Shown here one piece after another: positions 45,528 through 54,259 of a stretch of 64,000 nucleotides of DNA; within the stretch, counting starts at the first letter, position 1, and each line of letters begins with the position of its first letter. The position numbers and the translations under genes are program-made. Origin of the DNA: Pectobacterium sp. CFBP8739 (GTDB lineage Bacteria > Pseudomonadota > Gammaproteobacteria > Enterobacterales > Enterobacteriaceae); NCBI RefSeq assembly GCF_013449375.1, contig NZ_JACDRR010000021.1:70853-134852 (forward strand). Reading direction: 5' to 3'. The notes under the pieces were generated by a model. The model was not told the DNA's origin. It ran no database searches and was given only the letters and a program-made list of their open reading frames with translations.

Positions 45528-45875
45528 GTTACAGCTCCTGATAAGAAAAGACGGTAGATTGAACTGGGCAGGATGATGACGATATTTCCTCTCTGAGGTC
45601 AATGCGTTATTTCATATCACGCTATCGATTTGTGGAGCAGCATTCAATGTCGCTTTTCCGCCAATCTGCATACATACCACCAAAACGTAATAAAAATACA
45701 TATTTCGTAACTTAGTCACATAAAATCACGATCAAAAAATAATAAAAAGCAAATGAAAAAATCTTATTTCATGATCCAACTGACAGATCGTTATTAAAAT
45801 CACGTGAAAGCGTGATCGTCAGTTTACTTTTTTTCCAATAGAGCAAATTATAAAGAAATGATAGTTCAACTGAAC

Positions 45876-45890
45876 TGAAATATTGTTTCA
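45876..45890 (+). promoter_or_regulatory. KdgR-like operator of the oligogalacturonide permease gene
   Basis: TGAAATATTGTTTCA is a near-perfect inverted repeat that fits the KdgR-type pattern of soft-rot bacteria (GAAA and TTTC arms around a short spacer). It lies 21 bp before the start codon, where a repressor would block transcription. The rest of the 300-bp gap is AT-rich with no gene. Confidence 0.7.
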
Positions 45891-45910
45891 TATTTGTAAC
45901 TAGGCTGATC

Positions 45911-47437
45911 ATGAATAAACCAATCTCTTTTAAACATACGTTCTGTTACGGCAGCGCAAATCTGCTCGGCAGCGGCGCGCTAGCTATCAGCGGCGCATGG
46001 CTGATGTACTTTTACACCACATTTTGTGGGCTAACCTTGGTTCAAGCTGCGGCGATTTTCTCCGTTGCCAGCATCATTGATGCTATCAGTAACCCCATCA
46101 TGGGGTACATCAGTGATAATTTCTACAACACCCGTGTTGGTCGCCGATTTGGCCGCCGTCGTTTCTTTATTTTACTGGGTGTCCCGCTGGTTCTGGTTTA
46201 CCCGATGCTGTGGGTTGATGGCTTTGGTTTCTGGTATTACCTGGCGACATACGTGCTGTTCGAGCTGATTTACACCTCGATCATGGTGCCGTATGAAACG
46301 CTGGCTACCGAAATGACGTCTGATTTCAAACTGCGTTCCAAGCTGACGGGTTCTAAAGCCATTTTCGGCAAAATCGCCAACTTCCTGGCGGCATTCATTC
46401 CCGGGCAGTTTATTGCCGTCTACGGTAAAGATTCCGCAACGCCATTCTTCTACACCGGCCTGGTCTACGGCGCCATTATGTGCGCAGCGATGATCGCGCT
46501 GTATATGACGTCCTGGGAGCGCCCGGTCAATGAAATCGTCCGTGAAAGCACCTCTAGCCTGTGGCAGGCGATGAAAAAGCTGAGCGTGGATATGGCTTCT
46601 ACCTTCCGCCTGCGTATTTTCCGCAAGCATCTGGGAATGTATCTGTTTGGCTTTGGTGCTGAGTGGCTGTTCGCTTCCGCATTTACCTACTTCATCGTCT
46701 TTGGTCTGAAGCAGAACACGGCGCTGGTATCACACCTCAATAGCTTCAGCTCAGTCATGCAGCTTATTTCCACCGCGGCCTTCATCGGTATCTGCGTCAA
46801 AATGGGCTTTGCGCGACCGTTCCGTCTGGCGTTGATGGTAGTGATTGTCAGCGTCATGGCCTATGCCGCGCTCTATTTCGCTAACTGGTCAGAAGACATG
46901 ACCATCTTTGTTCTGTTTGCCATTACCGCCGTATTTGGCCTGAGCACGGGCGGTATCTACTATATTCCCTGGACGGTTTATACCTTCCTGGCCGACGTGG
47001 ATGAAGTCCTGACCGGTCGTCGCCGTGAAGGGATCTACGCAGGCGCCATGACGTTTGCCGGCAAAATGGTGCGTTCTGTGATTGTCTTCGCCATGGGCTG
47101 GACACTAAGCCAATTCGGTTTCGTCTCCGGACAATCAGCACAGCCTGAATCTGCCGTCCAGGCGATTGTTGGCGTGTTCTCACTGGGCGTTATCGGCCTG
47201 GCGCTGGTTGCCATTTACTACACCACGCAGATGAAGCTGGATCGTAAGAACCATGCCATTCTGCTGGAAGAAATTGCACGTATCAAAGCGGGTGGCGCGA
47301 TTGCCGATGTCCCACCTCACGCACGCGCTGTCGCAGAAGAGCTGACAGGCTGGGAATATGAGAAATGCTGGGGCAACAACCCGTTAGGCGTTCAGTCTGA
47401 AGAGACAAAGCCGCAGGTTGCGACTGCACCACATTAA
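45911..47437 (+). CDS. togT: Oligogalacturonide-type GPH/MFS permease (TogT-like)
   Basis: This 508-aa inner-membrane symporter has about twelve helices, with the GPH-family loop NPIMGYISDNFYNTRVGRRF followed by GRRRFF. The extended C-terminus is soluble. Dickeya has two close candidates, TogT for oligogalacturonides and RhiT for rhamnogalacturonides. The KdgR-like box directly upstream favours TogT, because rhi genes answer mainly to a RhaS-type activator. Neither rhiN nor the togMNAB genes are in this window. The start codon is the ATG at 45911. A good terminator follows. Confidence 0.75.
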   Translation: MNKPISFKHTFCYGSANLLGSGALAISGAWLMYFYTTFCGLTLVQAAAIFSVASIIDAISNPIMGYISDNFYNTRVGRRFGRRRFFILLGVPLVLVYPMLWVDGFGFWYYLATYVLFELIYTSIMVPYETLATEMTSDFKLRSKLTGSKAIFGKIANFLAAFIPGQFIAVYGKDSATPFFYTGLVYGAIMCAAMIALYMTSWERPVNEIVRESTSSLWQAMKKLSVDMASTFRLRIFRKHLGMYLFGFGAEWLFASAFTYFIVFGLKQNTALVSHLNSFSSVMQLISTAAFIGICVKMGFARPFRLALMVVIVSVMAYAALYFANWSEDMTIFVLFAITAVFGLSTGGIYYIPWTVYTFLADVDEVLTGRRREGIYAGAMTFAGKMVRSVIVFAMGWTLSQFGFVSGQSAQPESAVQAIVGVFSLGVIGLALVAIYYTTQMKLDRKNHAILLEEIARIKAGGAIADVPPHARAVAEELTGWEYEKCWGNNPLGVQSEETKPQVATAPH

Positions 47438-47492
47438 TCGAAAATAATCGTTTATTCAGACGGCTATTAAAGACGAGTCGCCATTGAAAAAT

Positions 47493-47521
47493 AATCAGCC
47501 CAATCTTGTATTGGGCTGATT
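47493..47521 (+). terminator. Terminator of the TogT-like gene
   Basis: AATCAGCCCAAT (47493-47504) pairs perfectly with ATTGGGCTGATT (47510-47521), followed by CATTTAG, 55 bp after the permease stop. Confidence 0.8.
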
Positions 47522-47681
47522 CATTTAGAAGATTCATTCTAGGAGCGATAGGCGGGAGACTGTCTCATCCCCTACCAAAGGGTTAATGCTGTTCACTTAA
47601 ACATGGATTTACTCGCCCAGTTCCTGCGCTCGCCCTGACGGGCTGCCACAAGTGGCATTTAAAATGCGTTTGCATTTTATA

Positions 47682-47748
47682 GGGGGAAACACGGTGATGA
47701 GGTTCCCACAGGGATACCTCGCACCGTGCTAGCCCCGAGTATCTCGAT
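47682..47748 (-). repeat. Palindromic intergenic repeat, copy A
   Basis: On the minus strand this ~67-bp unit runs from ATCGAGATACTCGGGG through CACGGTGCGAGGT and ACCTCATCACCGTG to TTTCCCCC. It is the same unit as at 50610-50675 and 61166-61232. Its arms pair with each other to form one long hairpin. Two smaller hairpins (TGCCAC/GTGGCA and AAATGC/GCATTT) lie beside it. The remaining sequence of 47522-47784 has no gene. Confidence 0.75.
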
Positions 47749-47784
47749 CCTTAAGCGATCGGTATGACTACCCAGTGTGTGGCG

Positions 47785-48795
47785 TTAAATCAACGCGGCT
47801 TCTTTCAATTCACTTTTCAGGTAAGCGTAGTATATCGGTGCCGCAATCACACCGGCCAACCCAAAGGCCGCTTCAAACACCAGCATCGCCAGCAGGATTT
47901 CCCACGCGTGCGCTTTGATCCTCGTCCCAACGATTTGTGCATTCAGGAAGTATTCAAGCTTATGAATCAACATCAAATACACCAGCGCAACCAGTGCGAT
48001 CGGCAGCGAAAGCGATAAACCCGACAGAAAAACGATCGAGTTGGAGATCAGATTACCGATCACCGGCAGCAGGCCGAAAATGAAGGTGAGCACCACCAGC
48101 GTTTTGGCAAACGGCAGATGAACACCACACAGCGGCAGAGCGCCCAGAATAAAAATGGCAGACAGCACCGTGTTAACCGCAGAGATTTTCACCTGAGCAA
48201 AAACAATGTTGCGAAACGACGCCGATAATAGCGTCACCCGACGCAGCAACTCCGCTTTGAGTAATGGCTTTTCGGTGTCATGATCGACGTTATAAAGCGA
48301 CACGATCGCTCCCAGCACCATACCGATTAGCATTGTCACAAACCCATGCAGGAAACTTTTCCCCATGTTCTGCAACATCACAATATGCGCCTGAACCCAT
48401 TGCAGCAGCTCGCGCTGAAGTTCTTCAACACTGACTGGCAGATACCCTGGTAAATAGTGGGCAACCTGCTGCTGGATATCATTGAGGATGTAGCCAATAC
48501 GCACGTTGAATGCCGCCGTATCCTTCATCTCCTGCATCAACAGCCCGACCAGACTACCAAACAGTAAACTCAACAGGCTGACCACCAGTGTGCTGATCAC
48601 TGCGACCACAATCCAGCGAGCACGCTTACCGCTGATGACCCGTTGAAAATAGGGCGTCAATAAGTTCACGATTTCATACACCAAAAAACCGGCAATAAAA
48701 CAGGCCAGCAGACGTAAAGGCAGCAATATAAGCAAGCCACCCATAATAAAGAAAAAGCTCAATAGGCGAGCTTGTTTCAGGTTCAGTAACTGCAT
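47785..48795 (-). CDS. AI-2E family transporter (YdiK-like membrane protein)
   Basis: This 336-aa polytopic inner-membrane protein belongs to PF01594, once named for TqsA-type AI-2 export but covering varied and mostly uncharacterised exporters. About eight helices are visible, with the family-typical FGLLPVIGNLISNSIVFLSG and the C-terminal WEILLAMLVFEAAFGLAGVI. It is a lone gene; context does not indicate a substrate. Confidence 0.85.
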   Translation of the reverse strand: MQLLNLKQARLLSFFFIMGGLLILLPLRLLACFIAGFLVYEIVNLLTPYFQRVISGKRARWIVVAVISTLVVSLLSLLFGSLVGLLMQEMKDTAAFNVRIGYILNDIQQQVAHYLPGYLPVSVEELQRELLQWVQAHIVMLQNMGKSFLHGFVTMLIGMVLGAIVSLYNVDHDTEKPLLKAELLRRVTLLSASFRNIVFAQVKISAVNTVLSAIFILGALPLCGVHLPFAKTLVVLTFIFGLLPVIGNLISNSIVFLSGLSLSLPIALVALVYLMLIHKLEYFLNAQIVGTRIKAHAWEILLAMLVFEAAFGLAGVIAAPIYYAYLKSELKEAALI

Positions 48796-48976
48796 GATAA
48801 CTTCCCGTATGAAGAGGCAACGCCGAGAATACTCGTTGTGGAGTATGCTACGCCTTTTTCGGTATCAACAGATTGATATATATGCCAGATTTGCGTTTCG
48901 TCTGCGATGTGATAACCAACCAAATAACAAACGAAGAATATTTTTGGTGTTTTACCGGCGAAATACCAGCAGTGTT

Positions 48977-49924
48977 TTAACTCGGCCGGATATCCACCCA
49001 CCAGGAAAAACGCCGAGTTACCTTCACTGGCAGCGTTCGCGCAATGGCATCGAGCAGGCGATCGGTTTCATGCAGCGGGAAAACGCCCGAAATCCGTAGC
49101 GTCGTCACTGCGGAATCAACATGAAAATAACCATTGTGATAGCGTGACACTTCATTAATGAACTGCCCTAACGGCATGTTATCCGCAACCAACTGTCCTT
49201 TACGCCAGCTCTGACGGAAGTTCTCAACGGGTGTCGGTTCACTGCTCTTGTCGCGGGTAAAGATAACCTGTTGCCCTGCCGTTACCCGCTTTGCGGCAGG
49301 GACTGCCGTTTGTAGCAAAACCTCACCGCCAAAAACGGAGAGCACGCTGTGAGCGGACGTATAGCGCAGCGCTAATTGGCAGGAATGCGCAGAAGCGGCG
49401 AGATCGCCATGGGGCGTGGTCAACCGAGCGGCATGCGCCGTTTGGTTATCCAGCATCAATTCACCTTTGATCAATTGAAACATCAGCGGCTGAGACAACG
49501 CGGGATTGCCCTGCTGATTCAATGCTGAATCCGTATTGAGCCAGAGGGTCATTCCCGTTTCGATGCTAATCTCGCGCGTTTCTCCCGTGCCTGTACGGTA
49601 ATCGGCAGCGTAACTTTCCCACGGCAAACTAAAACCTGCGCCTCCGGTAAGGCTGACGATCGCCAGCAATTTCAGCATACGCCGACGTTCCTCACCCCGC
49701 TTACTCAGCACCGAAGAGGCTAACTGGCTGTCTACCGTATGGAAGCGGGCATGAATTTGTTCAACCTGCTGCCAGGCAAGCTGGTGGGTTTCATTCTGAT
49801 GTAACCAACGCTGCCATGCCTGACGATCGTGCTCAGCGCAGTCTTCGTCATACAGCATGGCGTACCACTCTGCGGCAGCATAAAGAACATATTTGGGAAT
49901 AGAAGACGTGATAGAGGAAATCAT
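48977..49924 (-). CDS. fecR: FecR-type anti-sigma/signal transducer
   Basis: This 315-aa inner-membrane protein relays the signal of a loaded outer-membrane receptor to the FecI-type sigma factor. The cytoplasmic N-terminus carries the FecR_N motif (AAEWYAMLYDEDCAEHDRQA, WQRWLHQNETHQLAWQQVE). A membrane helix lies at ~83-103 (LLAIVSLTGGAGFSLPW). The periplasmic FecR domain follows, with a secretin-like C-terminus (GQFINEVSRYHNGYFHVD). Start and upstream stop share ATGA (49921-49924), so translation is coupled to fecI. The membrane segment is shorter than usual. Confidence 0.9.
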   Translation of the reverse strand: MISSITSSIPKYVLYAAAEWYAMLYDEDCAEHDRQAWQRWLHQNETHQLAWQQVEQIHARFHTVDSQLASSVLSKRGEERRRMLKLLAIVSLTGGAGFSLPWESYAADYRTGTGETREISIETGMTLWLNTDSALNQQGNPALSQPLMFQLIKGELMLDNQTAHAARLTTPHGDLAASAHSCQLALRYTSAHSVLSVFGGEVLLQTAVPAAKRVTAGQQVIFTRDKSSEPTPVENFRQSWRKGQLVADNMPLGQFINEVSRYHNGYFHVDSAVTTLRISGVFPLHETDRLLDAIARTLPVKVTRRFSWWVDIRPS

Positions 49925-50484
49925 AAGTCCTGACACAATAGACAATTCAGCATCGCCTGTGCCATATATTTTTTTACCATCCGCTCGGAAACGGCTAATT
50001 GTTCAGCGACCTGTCGATAAGTCAAACCGTCAAGATGCACCAGCAAGAATGCCTGACGCACTTTGCCAGGCAGCGTAGTCAGCATCTGATCAATAGCCAA
50101 CAGTGCATCAACCACCATCGCCTGCTGTTCCAGCGAGGGAGAAAACATAAACTCCTGCTCTGCCAGCACCTGAAGATAGGCATTCTCGATATCTTTACGC
50201 CGCCAGTGATTCACCATCAGCCCATGAGCCACGGTCGTCAGCCAGGCGCGAGGTTCACGGATACAATCGACCTGATGCTGGCAAATCAAACGTAGAAACG
50301 TATCCTGTGCCAGATCTGCTGCCTGCTGTGAACATCCCAAACGCCGACGCAACCACGCCTGTAACCAAGCATGGTGGTCATGATAAATCTGCTGAACATT
50401 TAAAGTTTCAGGCTGATTGGGACAGACAGCGGCGGGACTCTTCACGGTATTCGCTCGAGGTGACAGCAATGAAATGATTTTCAT
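49921..50484 (-). CDS. fecI: FecI-type ECF sigma factor
   Basis: This ~187-aa extracytoplasmic-function sigma factor turns on the linked TonB receptor gene. Region 2 is DLAQDTFLRLICQHQVDCIR followed by EPRAWLTTVAHGLMVNHWRR. Region 4 is LPGKVRQAFLLVHLDGLTYR followed by QVAEQLAVSERMVKKYMAQA. The start is uncertain: ATGs at 50490 and 50484 lie inside the Fur box and lack a ribosome site, and a GTG at 50445 is an alternative that keeps all conserved regions. It overlaps fecR by four bases. Iron repression through the Fur box is expected. Confidence 0.88.
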   Translation of the reverse strand: MKIISLLSPRANTVKSPAAVCPNQPETLNVQQIYHDHHAWLQAWLRRRLGCSQQAADLAQDTFLRLICQHQVDCIREPRAWLTTVAHGLMVNHWRRKDIENAYLQVLAEQEFMFSPSLEQQAMVVDALLAIDQMLTTLPGKVRQAFLLVHLDGLTYRQVAEQLAVSERMVKKYMAQAMLNCLLCQDL

Positions 50485-50491
50485 TATCATT
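50472..50491 (-). promoter_or_regulatory. Fur box at the fecI start
   Basis: On the minus strand AATGATAATGAAAATCATTT closely follows the 19-bp Fur consensus GATAATGATAATCATTATC. It covers the first possible fecI start codons, implying that either translation begins downstream or the mRNA has almost no leader. Confidence 0.75.
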
Positions 50492-50574
50492 AAAAACAAA
50501 GTCAACGACTATTCACGCCTATCGTGCCGAGAACGGTAAAAATAAGGAAATAGCGAAGCGTGTGGAGCACAAAG

Positions 50575-50710
50575 AAAGAAGCCCGAAGGGTAAGAGCTAT
50601 CGCTGAAGCATCGAGATACACGGGGCGACCACAGGGGTGAGGCCTCCCTGCGGGAACCTCCCCCTTGTTTCCCCTAACAACGGGCTTAAGTTGACCCGAT
50701 GGGCTTCTTT
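50575..50710 (-). terminator. Long outer stem around repeat copy B, likely receptor-gene terminator
   Basis: AAAGAAGCCC (50575-50584) pairs with GGGCTTCTTT (50701-50710), enclosing the palindromic repeat at 50610-50675. On the minus strand the final arm runs into CTTCTTTCTTTGTG, which could end the receptor transcript before fecI. Confidence 0.5.
50610..50675 (+). repeat. Palindromic intergenic repeat, copy B
   Basis: This unit starts ATCGAGATACACGGGG and ends TTGTTTCCCCT, like copies A and C. The inner arms have changed together (GAGGCCTCCCTGCGGGAACCTC), so hairpin-forming ability is largely kept. It lies between the receptor gene and fecI. Confidence 0.75.
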
Positions 50711-50732
50711 CAGTGATGTTTGAGACGGGTGA

Positions 50733-53126
50733 TTACCAACGATAGCTGACGTTCGCGCTAACGTTGCGGCCTTCACCGTAGTAGCACCAGTAGTTACACG
50801 CGCTGACATACTCACGGTTTGTCAGGTTGGTGGCATTAACCTGCAACCGCCAGTCCTTGCTGAAATCATAGGCAATCATCGCATCCCACAGCGTATAAGC
50901 AGGAACCTTCATGTCCGCTGAATTGGCGATGTCACCGTAAGAGCTGCCAACATAACGCACACCGCTGCCAATACTTAATCCTTCCAGCTTGCCGTTAAAG
51001 GCATAAGTCGCCCAACCAGACACGATCTGTTCAGGCAGTCCCGGTAGACGTTTACCCACTTCACCGACAGAACCGGATTTGGTCGTTTCCACTTCATTGT
51101 ACGTGTAGTTTGCCGTCAGCGTCAGCCCCGTATAAACCTCACCGCTCAATTCCAGTTCAAGGCCGCGTGAACGCGCTTCCCCCGCCTGAATAGTCAGATT
51201 CGGGTTTCTAGGATCCGTCGTTTTAACGTTTTTCTGTTCCAGATTAAACAAGGCAGCAGAAGCATAGCCGTTAAATCCTTCCGGCGTGTATTTCACACCC
51301 ACTTCCGTCTGCTGGCCTTCTTCCGGTACATAAGGACGTTGGTAACCATCACGACCCGACACCGGCAAGAACGATTCCGAGTAGCTGACGTAAGGGGAAA
51401 TACCGTTATCAAACAGGTACATTACCCCAGCAGTCTTGGTAAATTTGGTATCGTCGGTGCGAGTATCTGCGCCTGATGAAAAGTTGCGATCGCGAGACTT
51501 CGCCACGTCGTAACGTCCACCCAGTAAGAAGATCAGACGCTCATCATACTTAATCTGGTTCTGAACATAATAACCGGTCTGATGGCGGCCAGAGCGGTGG
51601 TTGAACAGATCGCTATCCGATAATGTGCCACTGCCGTAAACCGGATTAAAAATATCGATAGGTTGGCCAAAAGAGGATAAGTTCGCATCGCGGCTTTGTG
51701 TATTGGCACGACGATAGTCAAACCCGAACAGCAAGGTATTTTCTATGTCTTCCCACTGCCATTCCCCCACTAAACGGTTATCGGTAGCCCAGTTTTGCGC
51801 AAAACCGTCACGGTAGGTCAGTCCACGGTTGGCTAATCGATCGCTGACAACATTCGTTACCGGATCGGTATACATCCCCAGCGCATAAGCATTACGCAGA
51901 TCTAAATTCAGATAGGCATAGTTCAGGTTCTGGTGGAACGTCCAGGTGTCGTTCAGATGATGTGTGAACTCATAACCCAGGTTGAACTGCCGAGTATCGT
52001 GGCGGTTCAACCCCGGTTCGCCCAGCGACGTTTTATAGCCGACTTTGCCAAACGGTGTGCCATGTAATGTCCCGTACGGCAGCTTAAAGCCGTTGGTTGT
52101 GTCGGATTTCGTATCCATGTAGCTGGCTAATACGGTCAGTTCCGTGTCTTCTCCGAGGAACGTGACGCTCGGTGCCAAATAAAGGCGCTTGCTCTTCGAG
52201 AAATCCATCTCACCCGAGGTATCACGCGCCAGCGCAACAACCCGATACAGCACCGAGCCGTCATCGTTTAACGGACCCGCACTGTCGACGGCCAGATGGC
52301 GATAGTCGTTAGATCCGTATTCCAGCTCGACTTTCCCCTGCGGCAAACGCGTTGGTCGCTTGGTGATGACGTTAACCAGACCGCCCGGCGGGTTTTGTCC
52401 GTACAGCACCGAAGCTGGACCTTTCAAAACTTCAATACGCTCGACGCCAAACGGCTCAATCTGCTGACCATAGAACCCATCTTCATTCAGCGTCGCCAAA
52501 CCATTCTGGAACCGGGATTGATCGCTAAATCCACGAATCGTCACCCATTCGGCTTTATTATCCGGCCCGTATGGCGTAGCCAGAATCCCGCTGCTATAGC
52601 GCAGCGCCTGATCGATCTTTTGCGCTCCACGCTCTTCGATCTGTTTTTCCGTGACAACCGCAACCGCACGTGGCGTTTCTGAAATCGGCACATCCAGCTT
52701 CATCGCGGTATTAGGTGGAGCAGTGACAACGATTCGATCGTTTTTAGCAGGTACTGGCGCAGTAACGGGTACAGGCTCACTCGCTGTGCGCTGTACCAGC
52801 GTCACGCTGCCATCGGCACTGTACTGTGCACTGAGGCCACTGCTGCTGAGAATCTGCTGGAAACCCTGCTCTACGCTGTAGTTTCCCTGCAACCCCGCAC
52901 CGCGTTTACCCGCGACCAATGCCGGATCGTAAGAAAGTAATACACCAGCCTGTTGGGCAAATTGATTGAGCACCTGATTGAGCGGGCCGGACGACACTGC
53001 ATATTGTTGGACTGGCGCCGCAGATGCAGCATAGACCGCCGCCATTGGCAGCACTGAGGCAAACGATGCCCCAAGTACCCCAGCACGTAACGCACGCGCT
53101 AACAGGTGGGTACGGAATTTAACCAT
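50733..53126 (-). CDS. TonB-dependent siderophore receptor with N-terminal signalling domain
   Basis: This 797-aa outer-membrane receptor takes up a ferric siderophore. After a signal peptide (~1-35) comes an STN signalling domain (~45-115, GPLNQVLNQFAQQAGVLLSY), which contacts FecR. The TonB box region (DRIVVTAP), the plug (~140-270, VERIEVLKGPASVLYGQNPP) and a 22-strand barrel follow, ending in aromatic YRW. The C-terminal motif YVSACNYWCYYGEGRNVSAN, with its paired cysteines, is typical of hydroxamate-siderophore receptors of the FhuA/FcuA/FoxA kind, so ferrichrome or ferrioxamine is likelier than citrate. It lies upstream of fecI-fecR on the same strand. AGGGG precedes the ATG. Confidence 0.9.
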   Translation of the reverse strand: MVKFRTHLLARALRAGVLGASFASVLPMAAVYAASAAPVQQYAVSSGPLNQVLNQFAQQAGVLLSYDPALVAGKRGAGLQGNYSVEQGFQQILSSSGLSAQYSADGSVTLVQRTASEPVPVTAPVPAKNDRIVVTAPPNTAMKLDVPISETPRAVAVVTEKQIEERGAQKIDQALRYSSGILATPYGPDNKAEWVTIRGFSDQSRFQNGLATLNEDGFYGQQIEPFGVERIEVLKGPASVLYGQNPPGGLVNVITKRPTRLPQGKVELEYGSNDYRHLAVDSAGPLNDDGSVLYRVVALARDTSGEMDFSKSKRLYLAPSVTFLGEDTELTVLASYMDTKSDTTNGFKLPYGTLHGTPFGKVGYKTSLGEPGLNRHDTRQFNLGYEFTHHLNDTWTFHQNLNYAYLNLDLRNAYALGMYTDPVTNVVSDRLANRGLTYRDGFAQNWATDNRLVGEWQWEDIENTLLFGFDYRRANTQSRDANLSSFGQPIDIFNPVYGSGTLSDSDLFNHRSGRHQTGYYVQNQIKYDERLIFLLGGRYDVAKSRDRNFSSGADTRTDDTKFTKTAGVMYLFDNGISPYVSYSESFLPVSGRDGYQRPYVPEEGQQTEVGVKYTPEGFNGYASAALFNLEQKNVKTTDPRNPNLTIQAGEARSRGLELELSGEVYTGLTLTANYTYNEVETTKSGSVGEVGKRLPGLPEQIVSGWATYAFNGKLEGLSIGSGVRYVGSSYGDIANSADMKVPAYTLWDAMIAYDFSKDWRLQVNATNLTNREYVSACNYWCYYGEGRNVSANVSYRW

Positions 53127-53866
53127 TATTTATCCCCTATCGCATAAGAAATGCTGTGTTCAGAAGCTATGCCAATTAAGGGAATAAAAAGGGGAACTGA
53201 AGATCGAAAAATAATTGAAATAATGCGTCTGGAATCAGAATTATTGCGGAAAATACGTTGTCGATATTGGTAAACCACTGTCATTGCCAATAAAAAACTG
53301 GCGTCATTTTTATCAAAAAGTGCTATATGCCGACAAAGGTTACATTGTCCCAACCTTACCAGTAATTAGACGAGAGTCTACTTATCCATTTGTCATCTTT
53401 TAAGATTCAACATGCTAAAAATAAAGAAAATTTTAAGAGCCTCTTATCAAGATTTAATATACCCCTAATGTTTAAGGGAATAATATGTGAGAAGGCAAAA
53501 GGAAAAGGGAATAAACATGGAGGAGAGCAAAATTGTATCGAAACGTTTCGCTGTTTATTTAAAAGAGGTATATTATATGCAATATAATAGTTAACCCTCT
53601 ATTTTTTTATTAATTTTTAACATTATCGTGGTTAATAAAGAACGTCTTTCATTCTTCATTCACGAAAAATCGGCGCAACGTTATCGTCCTGCTGGCCGCA
53701 AGTGGTTATCAGAGAACAACCTACGCAATCGGTTGCTGTTAAAAAAGGGGGGCTAAATTAGCAATAACTACGCCATTAATAGCAACAATTTTTCCTTGGT
53801 CATTATTTTCCATTGGAAAATACACGTCTCTAGTCTTCCGGCCGGATAATCTACGATTATGCAAAC
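53127..53866. other. AT-rich intergenic region, no supported gene
   Basis: These 740 bp hold the receptor promoter at the left end and otherwise AT-rich sequence. A plus-strand frame at 53390-53587 (65 codons) has no family resemblance and sits in low-complexity DNA. I see no RNA gene or repeat. Confidence 0.5.
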
Positions 53867-54259
53867 TTATGACGCCAGATTTGCCGAAGGCTCAGCCGTA
53901 TCCTGGTTCAAGATCAGCAAAGAAAGCACCCGATTTTCAACGTTAAGTTTAGAAAAAGACAGCGTACTTAACTGCTTTTTAGTAAAACCATCAGACAACA
54001 AATCTGAGACCACACGCGTACTTAGCACGTTGGAATTCGTTATAAAGTCGTGATAGGCGAACTTCACGTTGATAGGTAGCACATCATCAATTGAGACGGG
54101 CGTATTCATTTCAGCACGCAATCCAAAATGGGCGTTGAAGGCAGAATTCGCACAGACGACCTTACATTTCTCGTCAATCACCGCCACTGCACGTCTATCA
54201 TTCTGAACTGGTTGAGAAAGCATGCCTAAAATCTCATTCCGGCCAAATATCAGACTCAT
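53867..54259 (-). CDS. Small PAS-like sensor protein
   Basis: This 130-aa soluble protein contains one PAS-like fold: RRAVAVIDEKCKVVCANSAF followed by NAHFGLRAEM matches the usual PAS entry (VIDxxGxVxxxNxAF). The C-terminal half (KLNVENRVLSLLILNQDTAE) could supply the last strands. There is no kinase, GGDEF or HTH output domain, so it may act by binding a partner. AGAGG lies six bases before the ATG. It stands alone in a 2-kb AT-rich gap between a siderophore receptor and acs. Specific function is unknown. Confidence 0.65.
   Translation of the reverse strand: MSLIFGRNEILGMLSQPVQNDRRAVAVIDEKCKVVCANSAFNAHFGLRAEMNTPVSIDDVLPINVKFAYHDFITNSNVLSTRVVSDLLSDGFTKKQLSTLSFSKLNVENRVLSLLILNQDTAEPSANLAS

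Noticed and set aside
53390-53587. 65-codon plus-strand frame in AT-rich DNA
   Set aside because: Lys/Asn-rich translation of AT-rich sequence without ribosome site or recognised motif.
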